NCBI GenBank assembly: GCA_963837945.1
Contig: CAWIQD010000025.1
Coordinates: 198,131 to 262,130, forward strand
From: CAVUBL01 sp963837945
Lineage (GTDB): Bacteria; Acidobacteriota; Thermoanaerobaculia; Multivoradales; DATKCC01
Length of the DNA: 64,000 nt
Direction of reading: 5' to 3'
Part shown: positions 50,047 to 63,671 of the stretch, piece by piece
Position numbering within the stretch: position 1 is the first letter of the stretch
Layout of the letters: each line of letters starts with the position of its first letter
The notes under the pieces: generated by a model
What the model saw: the letters and a program-made list of their open reading frames with translations, nothing else
The model's database searches: none
Told to the model about the DNA's origin: nothing
Translations under genes and position numbers: made by a program

Positions 50047-50484
50047 TCAGGAGAGCCGGCGGCGGGCTTCGGCCTGCACCATCGAGACCATGGCCATCAG
50101 GCCCATCGACTTGCCCATCGAGAGCTCCGGGCCGAAGATCCGGTAGACGACGTCGGGCGAGACGCGGGCGACCTCCACGGGCGGCAGGCCCGAGAGGGTG
50201 CGGTCGAGCAGCGCCGCCAGGGCCTTGGCCGAGACGCCCTGTGGGTTTTCCACCGCGAAGTCGAGCTCGAGCGCGCCGTCCGGCCGGTCCCGCACCCACA
50301 CGAAGGCCTCCGACTCGCACGAGGGCACCCGATTCGCCTCGGGGAAGGGCCGGGAGGCGACCTCGGGCGGGACCTCCCGGAACCGGTCCGCGAGACCGAT
50401 CAGCGCCTCGATGCGGTCGGCGCGATCGGTCAGCATCTCGAGGTTGTCGAGAGCGTCCTCGAGCGGCTGCGGCAGGGAGGTCAC
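50047..50484 (-). CDS. sufE: SufE-like sulfur acceptor
   Basis: 145 residues from GTG 50484, which overlaps the rhodanese stop as GTGA. The catalytic Cys lies in VPSCESEAFVWV (SufE CxxxxxVW pattern). Takes sulfur from a cysteine desulfurase in Fe-S assembly. Its coupling with a rhodanese fits sulfur transfer. No suf genes are beside it. Confidence 0.85.
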   Translation of the reverse strand: MTSLPQPLEDALDNLEMLTDRADRIEALIGLADRFREVPPEVASRPFPEANRVPSCESEAFVWVRDRPDGALELDFAVENPQGVSAKALAALLDRTLSGLPPVEVARVSPDVVYRIFGPELSMGKSMGLMAMVSMVQAEARRRLS

Positions 50485-51347
50485 TTCTCGATCGGCACGT
50501 TCACCAGGTTGCCCCACTCCGTCCAGCTCCCGTCGTAGTTGCGGACCTTCCGGAAGCCGAGGAGGTGGCTGAGGACGAACCAGGTGTGGCTGCTGCGCTC
50601 GCCGATCCGGCAGTAGACGACCACGTCGTCGTCCGGCTCGAGCCCCTGCTCCCGGCGGTAGATCGCCGCCAGGTCTTCCGCGCTCTTGAAGGTGCCGTCC
50701 TCGGGGTCGACGGCCCGGGCCCACGGGACGTTTCGCGCGCCCGGGATGTGCCCGCCCCGAAGCGCGCCCTCGTTCGGGTAGTCGGGCATGTGCATGCGCT
50801 CGCCGGAGAACTCCTCGGGGCTCCGCACGTCGATCAGGGGGCGACCGGCCCGGGCGTGGGTGAGCACCTCGTCGCGGAAGACCCGAGCGCGCGCGTCGTC
50901 GCGCTCCGGCGCCCGGTAGCCGGTCTCGGGGTAGCGGGGCACCTCGCGGGTGAGCGGCCGGCCCTCCTGCTTCCACTTGAGCCGGCCGCCGTCCATCACC
51001 CGCGAGCGTGGGTGACCGAAGAGCGCGAAGACCCAGAAGGCGTACGTGGCCCACCAGTTGTTCTTGTCGCCGTAGAAGACGACCGTGGTCTCGGGCGTCA
51101 TCCCGATCCTGCCCATGAGCGCCTCGAAGGCGTCGCGATCGAGGTAGTCACGGCGCAGCGGGTCGTTGAGGTCGCGGGTCCAGTCGACCTCGACGGCGCC
51201 CGGCAGGTGGCCGGTGGCGTAGAGGAGAGGATCCTCGTTCGACTCGACGAGGCGGACCGTCGGATCGGCGAGGTGCTCGGCCACCCAGGCGGTGGAGACC
51301 AGGACCTCGGGATGGCTGTAGCCGCGCTCTTCGATCGGATCGCTCAT
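50481..51347 (-). CDS. Two-domain rhodanese (thiosulfate/3-mercaptopyruvate sulfurtransferase)
   Basis: 288 residues: an inactive N-terminal rhodanese domain (YATGHLPGAVEVDWTRDLND) and an active C-terminal one with the Cys loop VVYCRIGERSSHTWFVLSHL. Transfers sulfane sulfur. Divergent from the sulfatase-like gene, with the palindromic element 3 between them. Confidence 0.85.
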   Translation of the reverse strand: MSDPIEERGYSHPEVLVSTAWVAEHLADPTVRLVESNEDPLLYATGHLPGAVEVDWTRDLNDPLRRDYLDRDAFEALMGRIGMTPETTVVFYGDKNNWWATYAFWVFALFGHPRSRVMDGGRLKWKQEGRPLTREVPRYPETGYRAPERDDARARVFRDEVLTHARAGRPLIDVRSPEEFSGERMHMPDYPNEGALRGGHIPGARNVPWARAVDPEDGTFKSAEDLAAIYRREQGLEPDDDVVVYCRIGERSSHTWFVLSHLLGFRKVRNYDGSWTEWGNLVNVPIEK

Positions 51348-51733
51348 CGGGGAGCTCCTCTGCCGGCAATCTAGTGGTCTGATTCACGAATCCCTTGTCT
51401 TTCGTTGCGGCACCCCCTATCGGAGTCAGGGGCCGGATACCAGGCGCCGCGACGCAGGCGATGCCGAGCCATCGTCGAGGAGCGGCAACGCCGTAGACGG
51501 CCGCGCGCCGCCGCAACGGGCACCGACTCCCGCAGGGAGTTGGTCCGGGCGCAGGGGGGTTGCGGGCGTCTCCTGCGTTGCTCGTCGTCGACGATACTAC
51601 GGCATCGCCTCCTCCTCCCGCCTTGGATCCACTCCGCAAGACCCCTGCGCGCAAGATAAGGGATCCGTGAATCAGACCACTAGCAGATCGCTTCCCTTTG
51701 ATATCGTCGGCGCCCGGGACGGTTGCGGCCTCC
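51348..51733. other. Intergenic region between rhodanese and sulfatase-like gene
   Basis: 386 bp, almost entirely made up of palindromic element 3 (51371-51683). No promoter was recognised outside it. Confidence 0.5.
51371..51683. repeat. Palindromic intergenic element, copy 3 (long form)
   Basis: 34-bp ends (CTAGTGGTCTGATTCACGAA left, inverted right) pair with about three mismatches. The 313-bp inside contains core blocks shared with copies 1 and 2 (CGACGCAGGCG, CGTCGAGGAG, CAACGCCG), apparently twice in opposite directions. No coding potential. Confidence 0.65.
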
Positions 51734-53140
51734 ATGCAGGTCATCGAATCGAGGAAACCTTTGGGAGCGAAGGTCGGGAGCGGGTTGCGGCTCGCGGGCG
51801 GGCTGGCCCTACTCGCCGCGCTCGGCGTCGCTGCCACGACCGCCGCCCAGCACCCGGGCCCGCGCTTTCCCAACGTCCTCCTGATCTCGATCGACACCCT
51901 GCGCTCCGACCATCTGTCGGGCTACGGCTACGGCCGGCCGACCACGCCCCGGATCGACCGGCTCCTCGCCCGGGGCGAGCGGTTCACCGAGGCGCGGACC
52001 GTCGAGCCGCTCACCAGCCCTTCGCTGTGCTCGATGCTGACCTCGCGGTTTCCCCACGAGCACGGCTCGACCCGCAACGGCCTGCGCATCCGGCCCGGCC
52101 TCGAATCGCTGCCCAAGCTCCTGGCGCATCGCGGCTACCGCACGGCCGCCTTCGTCGGCAACTGGACGCTGCGCGACAAGCTCACCGGCCTCGGCGAGCA
52201 CTTCCAGGTGTACGACGAGGTCTTCAGCCGCAAGCGCTGGTTCGGCCTGTTCAACTCGGAGGCCACCGGGGAGGACCTCACCACCGCCGCCGCCGACTGG
52301 ATCGAGGACTACCTGGCGGCGAAACCGCAGCATCCCTACTTCGCCTGGGTCCACTACGTGGAGCCCCACGCGCCCTACCGCTTCCAGGAGGCCTTCGCCG
52401 CGCCGCTCGGGATCCGGGCGGGCGCCGAGGTTTCGAAGCAGGACCGCTACGACACCGAGATCGCCTTCGACGACCGGCAGATCGGGCGGCTCCTCGACCG
52501 GCTGTCCGGCGGCCGCGACCGGCTCCCCGCCGACACCCTGATCCTGTTCTTCGCCGACCATGGCGAGAGCCTCGGGGATCACGGCTACTGGGGCCACGGC
52601 CGGCACCTCCACGAGAACACCCTGCACGTCCCGTTGGGCTTCGTCTGGCCCGGGCGGATCCCGGCCGGGACGATCGAGCGGCCGGCGCTGCTCCTCGACG
52701 TCGCCCCGACGGTGCTCGGGCTCCTCGGCCTGCCGGCGCCGGCCAGCTTCCGGGGTTTCGACTGGTCGCCCGTCTTCGGCGGCACGCCGGCGCCCGCCGA
52801 GCGGACCATGTTCTTCCAGGCCCACAAGGGAGCGGTCCAGATCGCCCACCGGTCGTCCGACGCGCGCCTGGGCGGGCTGCTCGAGGTGGCCCGGATCGAC
52901 GGCCACCGCAAGGAGCTGCTCGACGTGCGCGACGGCGGCGCCCGCCTCCATCTCTTCGACTTCGCGCGCGACCCCGCCGAGCTCCACGATCTCGCCGCGC
53001 CGGGCGGCCGGCCCTCGGCGGAGCTCGCCACCTGGCTGCGGACCGTCCGCCTGGGGCTGCGCGCGGCCTCCGACATCCCGCCGGCGGAGCTCGACGCCGC
53101 CTCCGAGGAGCAGCTCAAAGCCCTGGGTTACGTCGACTAG
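51734..53140 (+). CDS. Sulfatase-superfamily hydrolase with Thr at the nucleophile position
   Basis: 468 residues from ATG 51734; TTG 51698 is an alternative. Signal peptide, then FPNVLLISIDTLRSDHLSGY (metal Asp) and later LILFFADHGESLGDHG (metal Asp/His). The residue aligned with the Cys of C-x-P-S-R is Thr94 (LTSPSL), with Cys99 further on. Like the enzyme at 573-2856 it ends with an ALGYVD-type tail. Canonical sulfatases need Cys or Ser there, so a phosphotransferase or phosphodiesterase is possible. Confidence 0.8.
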   Translation: MQVIESRKPLGAKVGSGLRLAGGLALLAALGVAATTAAQHPGPRFPNVLLISIDTLRSDHLSGYGYGRPTTPRIDRLLARGERFTEARTVEPLTSPSLCSMLTSRFPHEHGSTRNGLRIRPGLESLPKLLAHRGYRTAAFVGNWTLRDKLTGLGEHFQVYDEVFSRKRWFGLFNSEATGEDLTTAAADWIEDYLAAKPQHPYFAWVHYVEPHAPYRFQEAFAAPLGIRAGAEVSKQDRYDTEIAFDDRQIGRLLDRLSGGRDRLPADTLILFFADHGESLGDHGYWGHGRHLHENTLHVPLGFVWPGRIPAGTIERPALLLDVAPTVLGLLGLPAPASFRGFDWSPVFGGTPAPAERTMFFQAHKGAVQIAHRSSDARLGGLLEVARIDGHRKELLDVRDGGARLHLFDFARDPAELHDLAAPGGRPSAELATWLRTVRLGLRAASDIPPAELDAASEEQLKALGYVD

Positions 53141-55114
53141 ATGACTACGCGCGCGCCTTTCGTGCCGAGCGGGCCGGGCTTGCGGGAAGGGCCGAGACGC
53201 GGGATCGGCCGCTCGCCGCTCCCGGACCGGGCGGCGCGGGGAGTCGGCGGGGGCGCGGTCCAGGCCCTGCTGCGCGGCGAGGACGAGCGCGGGCGGCCGG
53301 GCCCCTGGTGGCGTTTCCGGCGCCCCTCGGGGGTGCTCGTCGCGGCCCGGCCGGAGGAGGTCCCGGCCCTCCTGGGCGAGGTCGAGGCGGCGGCCGGCGC
53401 CGGCCGCTGGGCGGTGGGCTTCGTGGCCTACGAAGCGGCGCCCGGGTTCGACCGCGCGCTCGTCACCCGGGAGCTGCCGCCGGGGCTCCCGGCGGCCTGG
53501 TTCGGCCTGTTCGACGCGCCCGAGACGATCGCCCGGGGGCCGGCCGACGGGGGCGGCGGAAGCGCCGGCGGCCTGGCGGCCGAGGCCTCGGTTCCGGAGC
53601 GCGAGTACCTGGCCGCGATCGCCGCGATCCGGGCTGCGATCGCGCGCGGCGAGACCTACCAGGCGAACTACACCTACCGGCTGCGCGGACGGCTCGTGCC
53701 GGGCGGCGCGGGGCCGGCCGACGCCTGGGCGCTCTTCGCGCGCCTGGTGGGCGCTCAGGGCAACGCCGCCTACGCTGCGTTCCTCGAGCTGGGCGAGCGG
53801 GCGATCTGTTCGGTCTCGCCCGAGCTCTTCTTCCGCCGGCACGGCCGGGAGGTCGTCTGCCGGCCGATGAAGGGGACGGCGGCGCGCGGCCGCACCCCGA
53901 ACGAGGATCGCACGTCCGCTGCGGCGCTCCTCGCCTCGGCCAAGGACCGCGCCGAGAACGTGATGATCGTCGACATGACCCGCAACGACCTCGGCCGGGT
54001 GGCGCGCGCGGGCTCCGTCGCGGTGCGGCGGCTGTTCGACGTGGAGCGCTACCCCAGCCTCTTCCAGCTCACCTCCGAGGTGGCGGCCGAGACCTCCGCG
54101 CCCCTGCCCGAGCTTTTCGCCGCCCTCTTCCCGTGCGCCTCGATCACCGGCGCCCCCAAGGTGCGGACGATGGAGCTGATCGCCGGGCTCGAGACGACCC
54201 CCAGGGGGATCTACACCGGCGCCGTCGGGTTCGTGGCGCCGGGGGGGCGGGCCCGCTTCAGCGTCGCGATCCGGACCGCCTGCGTGGCGCCCTCCGAGGA
54301 CGGCAGACCGGGGCTCGCCTTCGAGTACGGAACCGGAGGCGGCGTGGTCTGGGACTCGTCGGCCCGGAGCGAGCTCGCCGAGAGCCGCACCAAGGCGCTG
54401 GTGCTGACCCGCGAGGAGCCGCGGTTCGAGCTGCTCGAGACCTTCCTGTGGGAGCCGCGCCGGAGATACCGGCTGCTGGAGCGCCATCTCGATCGGATGG
54501 CCGCCTCGGCGGGCTACTTCGACTTCCCGTTCGACGCGGAGGAAGCCCGGCGGCGTCTCGGTGAGGAGGGCGAGCGCCTGCCACCACGGCGCCACAAGGT
54601 CCGTCTGCTCTGCGACCGGGAGGGCCGTCTGAGGATCGAGACGGCGGCGCTCGAGAGCCGCCGCCGGCCGTGGCGGGTCGTCCTCGCGCGCCATCCCGTC
54701 GACGCCCGGGACCGCTTCCTGTTCCACAAGACGACCCGGCGCCAGGTCTACGACGAGGCCCTGGCCGAGGCGCGGGCCACGGAGAGCGCGATCGACGACG
54801 TGATCCTGTGGAACTGCGCGGGCGAGCTGACCGAATCGACGGTGGCGAACCTGGTCCTCGACCTGGGCGGCGACCTCGTCACTCCGCCGGTGGCCGCCGG
54901 GCTGCTCGCCGGGACCTTCCGGGCCGAGCTCCTGGCGCGCGGCCGGATCCGCGAGCGGCTCCTGGCGAAGGAGGACCTGGAGCGCGCCGACTCGATCTTC
55001 CTGGTGAGCTCGGTGCGCGGCTGGATCCCGGTCCACGCCGCGGCCGGGAAGAGAGCCGAGCGACCCGCGCCTCCCGGGCCCGAGGCGAGAAGGGAGCCGG
55101 CGACGGTCCGCTGA
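53141..55114 (+). CDS. pabBC: Aminodeoxychorismate synthase component I fused to aminodeoxychorismate lyase
   Basis: 657 residues. The chorismate-binding domain (about residues 150-430) has PMKGTAARG, SITGAPKVRTME and FSVAIRTA. From about 430 on there is a branched-chain-aminotransferase-like PLP lyase (LLETFLWEPRRRYRLLERHL, FHKTTRRQVYDEALAEA, WNCAGELTESTVANLVLDL). Such fusions make p-aminobenzoate for folate. Starts immediately after the preceding stop. The first ~40 residues are a non-conserved extension. Confidence 0.85.
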   Translation: MTTRAPFVPSGPGLREGPRRGIGRSPLPDRAARGVGGGAVQALLRGEDERGRPGPWWRFRRPSGVLVAARPEEVPALLGEVEAAAGAGRWAVGFVAYEAAPGFDRALVTRELPPGLPAAWFGLFDAPETIARGPADGGGGSAGGLAAEASVPEREYLAAIAAIRAAIARGETYQANYTYRLRGRLVPGGAGPADAWALFARLVGAQGNAAYAAFLELGERAICSVSPELFFRRHGREVVCRPMKGTAARGRTPNEDRTSAAALLASAKDRAENVMIVDMTRNDLGRVARAGSVAVRRLFDVERYPSLFQLTSEVAAETSAPLPELFAALFPCASITGAPKVRTMELIAGLETTPRGIYTGAVGFVAPGGRARFSVAIRTACVAPSEDGRPGLAFEYGTGGGVVWDSSARSELAESRTKALVLTREEPRFELLETFLWEPRRRYRLLERHLDRMAASAGYFDFPFDAEEARRRLGEEGERLPPRRHKVRLLCDREGRLRIETAALESRRRPWRVVLARHPVDARDRFLFHKTTRRQVYDEALAEARATESAIDDVILWNCAGELTESTVANLVLDLGGDLVTPPVAAGLLAGTFRAELLARGRIRERLLAKEDLERADSIFLVSSVRGWIPVHAAAGKRAERPAPPGPEARREPATVR

Positions 55115-55131
55115 GGCCGGTCGCCCGAGCC

Positions 55132-56076
55132 ATGCCCCGCGCCCGGCGCTTCGCCGCCTTCGCCTGGTTCGTCCTCGCCTACACCGTGCTGGCGGCGGTG
55201 TGGGGAGCCTTCGTCCGGGCCACCGGGTCCGGCGCGGGGTGCGGCAACCACTGGCCGCTGTGCAACGGCGAGGTGCTGCCCCGGGCGCCCGCCATGGCGA
55301 CCGTGATCGAGCTCACCCACCGCGCGACGAGCGGCCTGATCGGCGTCCTGGTGCTCGTGCTCGTGCTCTGGGCGATCCGGCGCTTCGGGCGCTTCCACCG
55401 GGTCCCGCGGGCCGCCTTCGCGGCGCTCGTCCTGACCTTCGTCGAGGCCATGATCGGCGCCGCGCTGGTGCGCTTCGACCTGGTGGCCGGCAACGCCTCG
55501 GTGCTGCGCGGAACGGTCATGGCCGCGCACCTGGTGAACACCTTCCTGCTCCTGGCTTCGCTCGCTCTGACCGCGGCGTGGGCGTCCGGGGTCGAGGCGC
55601 CCCGGTTCCGCGGGCAAGGCGCGGCGGGCGTTCTGCTCGGGATCGGCCTCGTCGCTCTCTGCGGTCTCGGCGCGAGCGGCGCGGTCACCGCCCTGGGCGA
55701 CACCTTGTTCCCGGTGGCGAGCCTGACGGACGAAGTGGTCCGCCGCCTCTCGCCCGCAGCCCGCCTCCTGGTCCGCCTGCGCGTGCTCCACCCCTTCCTG
55801 GCGGTCGGCGTCGGCGGCTACCTGGCGCTCATGGGCGGCGCGGTGCGCTGGTTGCGGCCCGGCCCGCGAGTCGCGCGGCTGGCGGCGGGGCTGGCTGGCG
55901 TCTTCGTGCTCCAGCTCGCGGCCGGCCTGCTCAACATCCGGCTGGCCGCGCCGGTCTGGCTGCAGCTCGTGCACCTCGCCCTCGCATACCTCGTCTGGCT
56001 GGTGCTGGTGCTCTTCGCCGCCTCGGCGCTCGCCGTGCGCCGCGTGGAAGCGGCGGCCGGGCGGACGGCCGGATAG
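55132..56076 (+). CDS. ctaA: Heme A synthase (CtaA/COX15)
   Basis: 314 residues, about eight membrane helices. Four heme-ligand histidines: IELTHRATSG, VMAAHLVNTF, LRVLHPFLAVG and LQLVHLALAY. GAFVRATGSGAGCGNHWPLC is the family loop between helices 1 and 2. Makes heme A for cytochrome oxidase. 17 bp after pabBC, and followed by palindromic element 2. Confidence 0.85.
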   Translation: MPRARRFAAFAWFVLAYTVLAAVWGAFVRATGSGAGCGNHWPLCNGEVLPRAPAMATVIELTHRATSGLIGVLVLVLVLWAIRRFGRFHRVPRAAFAALVLTFVEAMIGAALVRFDLVAGNASVLRGTVMAAHLVNTFLLLASLALTAAWASGVEAPRFRGQGAAGVLLGIGLVALCGLGASGAVTALGDTLFPVASLTDEVVRRLSPAARLLVRLRVLHPFLAVGVGGYLALMGGAVRWLRPGPRVARLAAGLAGVFVLQLAAGLLNIRLAAPVWLQLVHLALAYLVWLVLVLFAASALAVRRVEAAAGRTAG

Positions 56077-56089
56077 CCGCTCGCCCTTT

Positions 56090-56251
56090 AGGGCTCGTCC
56101 AGAAATAAGTGCGTGAACCGAGGGCGTCCGGGCGCCCTCCTCGCAAGGCGCGCGACCGAGGCATAGCCCCGGTCCTATGCCGCAGGGAGCGCAACGCCGC
56201 GAGGAGGGATGCAGGGGTGCCCGAATGCCGCAGCTATTTCTGGACGCGCCC
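56090..56251. repeat. Palindromic intergenic element, copy 2
   Basis: 24-bp ends (AGGGCTCGTCCAGAAATA...) match at 21 of 24 positions in inverted orientation. A 9-bp direct repeat CGCCCTTTA occurs at 56082-56090 and 56246-56254, a possible target duplication. The core shares blocks with copy 1. Between convergent genes. Confidence 0.65.
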
Positions 56252-56252
56252 T

Positions 56253-57074
56253 TTAGTGCGGGATCGACACCCGGCCGTGGACGCCGTCGAAGTCGATCCC
56301 GCCGGAGCCGTCGCGAGCCACCGTGAAGTCGCCCTGGACGTCGCGGACCCGGATGCCGCCCGAGCCGTCGCGCCGCACCAGGACGTTGCCGCCGACGCCG
56401 GTGATCTCCATCCCGCCCGAGCCGTCTTCGTCGACGACCACGTCGCGGCCGACGTCGGAGACGGTCATCTCGCCCGAGCCGTCGGAGAGCCGCACCGTGC
56501 CGCTCACGCCCTTGACCTCGATCGCGCCGGAGCCGTCTTCGATCTCGAGGTCACCGCCCACGCCGAGCACCCTGAGCGCACCGGAGCCGTCTTCGATCCG
56601 GACCTGGCCGGCGACGTCGGAGATCTCGATCGTGCCGGAGCCGTCGTGGAAGTCGAGCGAGGCGACGGAGCGGATGGTCGACTCGCCGCTGCCGTCCCGG
56701 CCCTCGACCGCGAGCTGCGCCGGCACTTCGATCGAGAGGTCGAGAGCCGCGCTGCCGTAGTGGACCTCCGGGATCCGGGTGGTGACGTAGACCGTATCGC
56801 CGCGGCGCTCGGTCTCGATCTGGATCGAGTCGAGCATCGAGTCGCGAGAGGCGCACGCCGTGCCGTGGGCCCGGACCTCGGTGAGGCCCGGCGTACCGTG
56901 GACCTCCAGGCTGCCGGCGCCGGCCTCGAAGACCAGGCGCGTGGCGCCCGTGGCGTCGATCTTGGCTTCGCGGGGAGCGGTATGGCTGCAGTCGCTGTCG
57001 GCGATCACCACGTGGCAGGCCACGTTCGGAACCAGTGAAAGGATGACGGCGAGAGCGAGGGGCTGGAGTCTCAT
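56253..57074 (-). CDS. Secreted beta-helix protein with DGSG repeats (DUF4097-like)
   Basis: 273 residues from ATG 57074, GGAGG upstream. Signal peptide (LALAVILSLVPNVACH, lipoprotein-like Cys). From residue about 130 a repeat of 20-21 residues returns at least seven times, each with DGSG (GRDGSGESTIRSV, FHDGSGTIEISDV, IEDGSGALRVLGV, IEDGSGAIEVKGV, LSDGSGEMTVSDV and more), suggesting a parallel beta-helix. Role unknown; similar DUF4097 proteins occur in anti-sigma or envelope-stress contexts. Confidence 0.75.
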   Translation of the reverse strand: MRLQPLALAVILSLVPNVACHVVIADSDCSHTAPREAKIDATGATRLVFEAGAGSLEVHGTPGLTEVRAHGTACASRDSMLDSIQIETERRGDTVYVTTRIPEVHYGSAALDLSIEVPAQLAVEGRDGSGESTIRSVASLDFHDGSGTIEISDVAGQVRIEDGSGALRVLGVGGDLEIEDGSGAIEVKGVSGTVRLSDGSGEMTVSDVGRDVVVDEDGSGGMEITGVGGNVLVRRDGSGGIRVRDVQGDFTVARDGSGGIDFDGVHGRVSIPH

Positions 57075-57171
57075 GACGGTACCTCCGGGCATCGGAAAGG
57101 GTCGAGGGGCTTCGTCGCACCCGGTCCTACGCCGGCCAGCCGAGATGGTTTCAGGCCGTGAGCTCGCGGCG

Positions 57172-57696
57172 TCACTTGGCCGCGCCACCCACCTCGCTCA
57201 CCCGGAAGTGCTGGTCGTTGACTCTCCGGCCAGCGGCGGAGATCACCGCCCGGTACTCGCCGTTCTTCCAGGACGAGGTGTCGCCCGAGTCGAAGTAGAG
57301 GTACTTCGCGCCTATCGGCACTCGCTTTTCGTCCTCGGCGACGGTCTTTCCGGAGGCGTCCTCGAACACCACCTGCACCGCAGCACCGGCCGGCGCGTCC
57401 CCGACTTCCATGGCCACGTAGACCGTCTGACCGGGCTTGAAGTCGTCGCCCTGCTTGGCGAGGGGAATGGCGCCTTCGGTGTCCACCTGGTGGCCGAGGG
57501 TGAAGTCGTCGAGCCAGGTCTGGGCCGCCAGCGCGCTCGCTTGCGCGCCACCGGCCGGTCCTTCCGGGCTCGCGGCGCCGGCCGTGGGCTGAGCCGCTTC
57601 CGGCCCGCTCGCGCCCGGAGCCGGGCCGCACGCAAGGCCCGCCGCCACGGCCACGCCCAGCGCCGAGGCGAGAATCCACTGCGTCCAAGGTCTCAT
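57172..57696 (-). CDS. Putative lipoprotein, function unknown
   Basis: 174 residues from ATG 57696, GAGGAGG upstream. Signal with lipobox-like VAAGLACGPAPG. The C-terminal half is a beta-sandwich-like domain (VYVAMEVGDAPAGAAVQVVF, DTSSWKNGEYRAVI). The block MRPWT occurs twice because the upstream DNA repeats gtccaaggtctcat (57683-57696 and 57722-57735). 97 bp from the DGSG gene. Confidence 0.65.
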   Translation of the reverse strand: MRPWTQWILASALGVAVAAGLACGPAPGASGPEAAQPTAGAASPEGPAGGAQASALAAQTWLDDFTLGHQVDTEGAIPLAKQGDDFKPGQTVYVAMEVGDAPAGAAVQVVFEDASGKTVAEDEKRVPIGAKYLYFDSGDTSSWKNGEYRAVISAAGRRVNDQHFRVSEVGGAAK

Positions 57697-57791
57697 GCCG
57701 TCGTCCTCCTCATGCTCTTCCGTCCAAGGTCTCATCCTCGCCATGAGCGTGCAATGCACCTGCCACGCCGAGCGCGGGCCGCCAGAAAAGC

Positions 57792-57836
57792 GAAAGCCCC
57801 CGGGGCGTCCACTCGGACGGCCTACGGGGGCTTTTC
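57792..57836 (-). terminator. rRNA operon terminator
   Basis: AAAGCCCCCG/CGGGGGCTTT 10-bp stem with a 22-nt loop, just after 5S. On both strands T runs follow, so it may work in both directions. Confidence 0.75.
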
Positions 57837-57845
57837 ATGATCAAC

Positions 57846-57963
57846 TCCCGGCGACGACCTACTCTCCCACACCGTTTCCAGTGCAGTACCATCGGCGCTG
57901 AGGGGCTTAACTGCCGTGTTCGGAATGGGAACGGGTGTTTCCCCCTCGCTAGAGTCACCGGGA
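57846..57963 (-). rRNA. rrf: 5S ribosomal RNA
   Basis: About 118 nt. Ends TCCCGGTGAC/GTCGCCGGGA pair as in 5S helix I, and the core CCCATTCCGAACACGG is typical. Last gene of the operon. Confidence 0.9.
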
Positions 57964-58039
57964 AATCGAAGTCGAAACTCTTCGATCCGGAAACTGAATC
58001 GGGTCAAGAACTATAGGATCCGCCGGGTGTGAAGATAAT

Positions 58040-61051
<3,012 letters not shown>

Positions 61052-61234
61052 AAGCTTGAGTGCTTCACACTTGGCGAATCCTATAGTACTTAACCCGATT
61101 CAGTTGTCAAAGATCCAAGCTCGGCGCGCCTCGCGGCGCCCCGGGATCTCTGGGATCCGCGCTGAAGAGCCCGAAGGGCTCGTCACCGCGCATACCAGCG
61201 ATCGCTTCACCGGCCGTCCATCCCCGAAGAGCTC

Positions 61235-61310
<76 letters not shown>

Positions 61311-61350
61311 GTTCCCGTCTTCCCGGAGGCTCCGGTCTCGAGCGCCCTGT

Positions 61351-61427
<77 letters not shown>

Positions 61428-61535
61428 AGACAGGGAAGCTGCCGATTCCCTGGAAACTGAATAGAGAAGGAAGGCAACGATCGACCTGGTGCTGGTTGCC
61501 CGTACCCTCGCGGGCTCGGACAGAGCCAGATACCT

Positions 61536-63096
<1,561 letters not shown>

Positions 63097-63405
63097 TGAG
63101 TTCTGGCACTCTGCCGATAGCCGGAGCCACCGACAGAACGCTTCGCTATTCGGAAACTTCTTCGCCCGTCCCGACCGAAGCCGGAACCGGACGTGGAATT
63201 GGCGTTGCCCTTCTCTTCTCTATTCAGTTTTCAAAGAACCGACAGCTCCCGCGCCGCACTCTCCGGCGCGAACACCCATCTTACCGCGGAAGAGCGTCTA
63301 GGTCAAGTGCCCTTCCACCCGGGCTCCACCGACTCACCTGGTCGGTTCGCGTGCAAGCCCGGGCCGCCCGCGCCCCGGAAAGGGGCTCGATGGGCGAGAA
63401 GCGGG

Positions 63406-63434
63406 ATTGTACTCAGGGCCTCGGCCCGAGTCAA
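63406..63434 (-). promoter_or_regulatory. rRNA promoter, proximal
   Basis: Minus strand TTGACT (63429-63434), 17-bp spacer, TACAAT (63406-63411). Confidence 0.7.
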
Positions 63435-63554
63435 CCCCGGGGGAGGTCTCCGCGTCACGCGACGCGTGCCGCGGGGGACCGGAGGGTTCTTCAAGGAGCT
63501 TCGGACCGTTCGGCCGGCCCGACTCGTTCCGGCGAACTCGTCGCCGGGCGGCTG

Positions 63555-63584
63555 ATTGTATGAGGGTCGACATGACGCTGTCAA
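63555..63584 (-). promoter_or_regulatory. rRNA promoter, distal
   Basis: Minus strand TTGACA (63579-63584), 18-bp spacer, TACAAT (63555-63560). Confidence 0.7.
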
Positions 63585-63671
63585 CCCCCTTTCTTCGCGG
63601 ACCGCTCGCAGCCGCCTCGCGGCCGACGCGATCCGTTCGCGCAAGGGCCTCCAACAGGGCGTGGCGAGGGC

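Larger units (their letters stand above)
63097..63671 (-). other. rRNA operon leader and promoter region
   Basis: 575 bp between 16S and purN hold two tandem promoters (63406-63434 and 63555-63584) and the transcribed leader. No gene seen. Confidence 0.6.
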
